Shown here: piece by piece, positions 6,513 to 9,761 of the stretch | Position numbering within the stretch: the stretch's first letter is position 1 | Layout: each line of letters begins with the position of its first letter | NCBI GenBank assembly: GCA_029931905.1 | Contig: JAOZRH010000045.1 | Span: forward strand, 280 to 10,040 | Length of the DNA: 9,761 bases | Reading direction: 5' to 3' | Source of the DNA: Fidelibacterota bacterium | GTDB lineage: Bacteria; Fidelibacterota; Fidelibacteria; Fidelibacterales; Fidelibacteraceae | Position numbers and translations under genes: made by a program | Notes under the pieces: generated by a model | The model's input: only the letters and a program-made list of their open reading frames with translations | Databases searched by the model: none | Told to the model about the DNA's origin: nothing

Positions 6513-7271
6513 ATGACAAATAGTAATATAGAAATATTAAATAATATATTAATTGGAATTAAAAACATTCCTTATGAGAATATTACAAAAATATTTAGAT
6601 TAGAATTGCCACCAAATATTCGTCCAAGAAATGAAGCTTTGTTATTAAAAGAATATAATGAATCATATAGAGGTGGAACATGTTTTTCATTATCTAATAC
6701 GATTTTACAAATATTAAGAGATAATAATATTTCTGCAAATTTTGCTATGGGTAAAATGGAACGAGAAACCTTTCCTCATTTTTTTGTGATTTTCGATTTT
6801 AAAAATGAAAAATACTTTATTGATTCCGGATTTATGATTTACAATCCAATAAAATTAACTCTTGATAAACGAAACGAATTTTCTACTTCTATTACAGATT
6901 ATTTGTTAGAATATGACAAAGGAAATGAGTATAAATTATATTCTTTAGATAATAATAAGAAAAAATTCCGTTATTCCTTCTCTCCTACTCCAATAAATGA
7001 TGAAAAATTTAATGATTATTGGATTAAATCATTTGATTATATTAATAGCATAACAGCCTCAAAAATAGTCGATAACAAACATATTTTTATTTCTGGTGAT
7101 TTTGTTCAAATTAAACAAAAAAATACAATTGAAAAGTATAAGGGTAAAAATATCGCATATAAATACCTGATAAAATATTTTAATTTTACAGAAAAGGAAA
7201 TATTGAAATCAGAGAATTTTTTAAAACTTTACAATAACATAGAAACAGAACCGAAAAGAAAAGGAGTTTAA
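6513..7271 (+). CDS. Arylamine N-acetyltransferase-like protein
   Basis: The 252-residue product resembles the arylamine N-acetyltransferase (NAT) family, cytosolic enzymes that pass an acetyl or other acyl group from CoA through a catalytic cysteine to an amine. Visible signs, in order: the N-terminal IPYENITKIF (19-28), like the NAT hallmark PFEN; RGGTCF at 53-58 with catalytic C57; FPHFFVIF with H89; and YFIDSGF with D104. These form the Cys-His-Asp triad, and the His-to-Asp spacing of 15 is that of classical NATs. The C-terminal part (150-252) follows the NAT layout, with a Phe-rich strand before SPTP and a closing helical segment. The usual RGGxCFE reads RGGTCFS here, and the protein is somewhat shorter than typical NATs (about 260-280). 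There is no signal peptide. It starts 18 bases after the DUF3108 gene without a clear ribosome binding site and ends 1 base before the M16 gene. An acyltransferase for a natural-product or lipid amine is as likely as detoxification; the substrate is unknown. Confidence 0.8.
   Translation: MTNSNIEILNNILIGIKNIPYENITKIFRLELPPNIRPRNEALLLKEYNESYRGGTCFSLSNTILQILRDNNISANFAMGKMERETFPHFFVIFDFKNEKYFIDSGFMIYNPIKLTLDKRNEFSTSITDYLLEYDKGNEYKLYSLDNNKKKFRYSFSPTPINDEKFNDYWIKSFDYINSITASKIVDNKHIFISGDFVQIKQKNTIEKYKGKNIAYKYLIKYFNFTEKEILKSENFLKLYNNIETEPKRKGV
7261..7266 (+). promoter_or_regulatory. Ribosome binding site of the M16 peptidase gene
   Basis: AAGGAG is located in the last codons of the acetyltransferase-like gene, 6 bases before ATG 7273. 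It is the strongest Shine-Dalgarno sequence in the window and fixes that start; it also suggests that this gene is the most efficiently translated of the three downstream ones. Confidence 0.8.
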
Positions 7272-7272
7272 A

Positions 7273-9761
7273 ATGAAACGATTGTTTACTACAATTTTAA
7301 TTGGATTTGTATTATTCACAAGTTGTTCTAATGAAATGAATTTGAATGATAAAATTCCAGTTGATAAAAAAGTTAAAATTGGGAAATTTGATAATGGATT
7401 GACATACTACATCAGAGAAAATCATAAACCTGAAAATAGAGCAACTCTGCGATTAGTAATTGATGCTGGTTCAATTTTAGAAGATGATAATCAGCAGGGA
7501 TTAGCACATCTTTGTGAACACATGGCATTTAATGGTTCAAAAAATTTTCCAAAAGCAGAGTTAGTAAATTATTTAGAATCTATTGGAATGAGATTCGGTG
7601 CTGAATTAAATGCTCACACTTCATTTGATGAAACAGTTTATAAATTGAGTGTTCCAACCGATTCATTAAATCAATTCAAAAAAGGATTTCAAGTTTTAGA
7701 AGATTGGGCACATTTACTTTCTTATGATAATGAAGAAATCGACAAAGAGAGATTAGTGGTATTAGAAGAATTGCGATCTGGACGAGGAGCCAGTGCAAGA
7801 ATGCTAGATAAGGAATTTCCAATTATTTTTAAAAATTCGAAATATGCAAACAGATTGCCAATTGGAAAAAAAGAAATTGTAAAAAATGCAGATTATGAAA
7901 CTTTGAAAAGTTTTTATAGAGATTGGTATCGTCCAAATTTGATGGCTGTAATTGCTGTTGGAGATTTTGATATGGATTCTGTAGAAAAATATATTACAAA
8001 ACATTTTAAAGATATTCCAAATCCTGAAAATGAAAAAGAACGGAAATATTTTCCAGTACCAAAAATTGATAGTATAAGTTATGCAATTGTTTCCGATCCA
8101 GAAGCAACTAATACATCTGTTAGCATTTACTATAAAAAACCTGTTTCAAAAACAATAACAGTAAATGACTATCGTAATACTTTGATTGAATCACTCTATA
8201 ATCGTATGTTTAATGACAGATTAAAAGAAATGACCTTACAAAATGATCCACCATTTCTTGGAGCAAGTAGCGGTTTAGGAAATTTTGTTAGGACATGTGA
8301 TATATATTATCTTGGTGTATTAGTTAAAGATAATGGTATTTATACAGGATTTGAAGCGATTCTTACAGAAGCAAAAAGAATAAAAGATCATGGTTTTTTG
8401 AAATCTGAATTAGAAAGAGCAAAGAAAAAATCAATTAGTGGAATGGAAAAGTTTTTCAATGAAAAAGACAAAACAAATTCGGTAAGTTATGTTGGCGAAT
8501 ATCATAGAAATTATTTATCACAAGAACCAATTCCAGGAATTGAATATGAATATGAAATTTATAAAAAATATTTACCAACTATTACATTAGAGGAAGTAAA
8601 TTCTCTTGCTCAATCTTTAATAACAGATGAAAACATGGTAATTAACACGGAATCTCCTGAGAAAAGTACAACAATTCATCCAACAAAAGAAAAGTTACAA
8701 TCAATAGTTGAGCAAGTAAATAAAAAATCTGTAACCCCTTATACAGAAAATATTTTAGACAAACCATTAATTAAAAAATTAGGCAAGAAAGGTAAAATTG
8801 TTGATAAAAAATATTACAAAGAATTAGATGTAACTGAATGGAATTTGAGTAATGGTGTAAAAGTTATATTAAAACCAACTGATTTTAAAAATGATCAAAT
8901 TCTTATGACAGCATCAAGTAACGGTGGTTGGTCATTAGCATCAGATGAAAATTTACTTTCGGCACAATTTTCTAGTTCTATCATTGCAAAATCTGGAATT
9001 GGCGATTATAATGCAACTGAATTAAAGAAAAAATTAGCGGGGAAAATTGTTGGTATAACACCTTATATTTCTAATTTAACTGAAGGATTAAATGGTTCTT
9101 ATTCACCAAAATATTCAGACACATTTTTTAAATTGATTAATGCATATTTCACAAATGTTCGTATAGATGAAAATGCATACAACTCATTTTTGGGACAAAT
9201 AAAAAATTATTTAACCAATAAAAGTTCTAGTCCACAATTGGTTTATCAAGATTCAGTGTCGGTAATTTTAACTCAACATCATCCAAGAAGGAAACCACTT
9301 ACGATTGAACAGTTAGAAAAAATTAATATTAATAAATCACTTGATTTTTATAAAGAACGATTTGCAGATGCAAGTGATTTTAGATTTATTTTTGTTGGGA
9401 ATTTTAAAATTGATGAAATTAAAGAAGATATATTAAAATATATTGGCTCTTTACCATCAATAAATCGTGACGAATCATGGGTAGATGAAAATGTAAATAC
9501 TCCAATGGGAATTGTTGAAAAAAACATCTATAAAGGTATTGAAAAACAAAGTTATACTCAAATTGTTTTTCCAACTGATTTAGAATGGAATATAAACAAT
9601 ATAGATAATATTGTAAATATGAAAGATGTTTTAAATATTAAATTACGAGAAAAATTAAGAGAAGATTTGGGTGGAACTTATGGAGCTAGTGTTCAAGCTT
9701 CTTATAAACAATTTCCAAATAAAGAGTGTAAAATTATAATTGGTTTGGGATGTGATCCTGA
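7273..9761 (+). CDS. M16 family zinc peptidase, lipoprotein (partial, 3' end cut)
   Basis: The frame stays open from ATG 7273 to the window edge, giving 829 complete codons; full-length relatives have roughly 930-960 residues, so about 100 are missing. The N-terminus is a lipoprotein signal: MKR, a hydrophobic stretch, and lipobox FTSC with C18 as the acylated residue, so the enzyme should be anchored in the envelope and face the periplasm. The first M16 domain has the inverted zinc motif HLCEH (H79, E82, H83) and the distal glutamates in ERLVVLEE (E159 and zinc ligand E166), so it looks active. A second M16 unit begins near residue 525 (WNLSNGVKVILKP) without a zinc motif. It contains the typical KLREKLREDLGGTYGASV segment near the window end, which helps bind substrate in this family. 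This single-chain, two-domain design matches the pitrilysin/PqqL-like zinc proteases common in Bacteroidota. It probably degrades peptides in the periplasm. It overlaps nothing and follows the acetyltransferase gene by 1 base. Confidence 0.95.
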   Translation, partial: MKRLFTTILIGFVLFTSCSNEMNLNDKIPVDKKVKIGKFDNGLTYYIRENHKPENRATLRLVIDAGSILEDDNQQGLAHLCEHMAFNGSKNFPKAELVNYLESIGMRFGAELNAHTSFDETVYKLSVPTDSLNQFKKGFQVLEDWAHLLSYDNEEIDKERLVVLEELRSGRGASARMLDKEFPIIFKNSKYANRLPIGKKEIVKNADYETLKSFYRDWYRPNLMAVIAVGDFDMDSVEKYITKHFKDIPNPENEKERKYFPVPKIDSISYAIVSDPEATNTSVSIYYKKPVSKTITVNDYRNTLIESLYNRMFNDRLKEMTLQNDPPFLGASSGLGNFVRTCDIYYLGVLVKDNGIYTGFEAILTEAKRIKDHGFLKSELERAKKKSISGMEKFFNEKDKTNSVSYVGEYHRNYLSQEPIPGIEYEYEIYKKYLPTITLEEVNSLAQSLITDENMVINTESPEKSTTIHPTKEKLQSIVEQVNKKSVTPYTENILDKPLIKKLGKKGKIVDKKYYKELDVTEWNLSNGVKVILKPTDFKNDQILMTASSNGGWSLASDENLLSAQFSSSIIAKSGIGDYNATELKKKLAGKIVGITPYISNLTEGLNGSYSPKYSDTFFKLINAYFTNVRIDENAYNSFLGQIKNYLTNKSSSPQLVYQDSVSVILTQHHPRRKPLTIEQLEKININKSLDFYKERFADASDFRFIFVGNFKIDEIKEDILKYIGSLPSINRDESWVDENVNTPMGIVEKNIYKGIEKQSYTQIVFPTDLEWNINNIDNIVNMKDVLNIKLREKLREDLGGTYGASVQASYKQFPNKECKIIIGLGCDP

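Noticed and set aside
7804..8004. 66-codon open frame on the minus strand
   Set aside because: It lies inside the M16 peptidase gene, whose + strand translation is clearly the real one.

Overview
The window is a very A+T-rich piece of a bacterial chromosome (about a quarter G+C, judged by eye). It holds a non-coding lead-in (1-462) and six genes, all on the + strand (463 to the right edge). Codon use favours A/T-ending codons throughout. The set of an envelope lipoprotein peptidase of the two-domain M16 type, an MsbA-like ABC exporter, a secreted DUF3108 protein and a lipobox with Phe at -3 fits a didermic bacterium of the Bacteroidota/Chlorobiota-Ignavibacteria (FCB) group. That placement is an inference from family resemblance and base composition; no rRNA or other marker is present.

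Layout. Positions 1-462 contain a REP-like hairpin near the left edge (5-65), a small G+C-rich island (247-283), a 10-codon reading frame with a good ribosome binding site (322-354) and a plausible sigma70-type promoter (417-446). Then follow: an alpha/alpha-toroid (prenyltransferase/squalene-cyclase-like repeat) protein of unknown role (463-1611); the ATP-dependent protease Lon (1612-3999); an ABC exporter with fused membrane and ATPase domains (best start 4014, end 5825); a secreted DUF3108 protein (5838-6494); an arylamine N-acetyltransferase-like protein (6513-7271); and a zinc peptidase of family M16 with a lipoprotein signal (7273 to beyond 9761, cut by the window edge).

Gaps between consecutive genes are 0, 14, 12, 18 and 1 bases, and no terminator-like hairpin is visible between them, so they probably form one transcription unit. 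Functionally it reads as a mixed protein-quality-control and envelope operon: Lon degrades damaged cytosolic proteins, the exporter moves a lipid or other hydrophobic substrate across the inner membrane, and the DUF3108 protein and M16 lipoprotein work outside the cytoplasm. The toroid protein and the acetyltransferase-like protein have no obvious link to the rest.

The most notable observations are about translation. The exporter appears to start at a rare ATT codon, the next gene starts at TTG, and the exporter, DUF3108 and acetyltransferase genes lie in the same reading frame, with four stop codons in a row separating the last two. I found no convincing new defence or mobile system; the coding part is mostly ordinary, and the lead-in holds the least explained structure.
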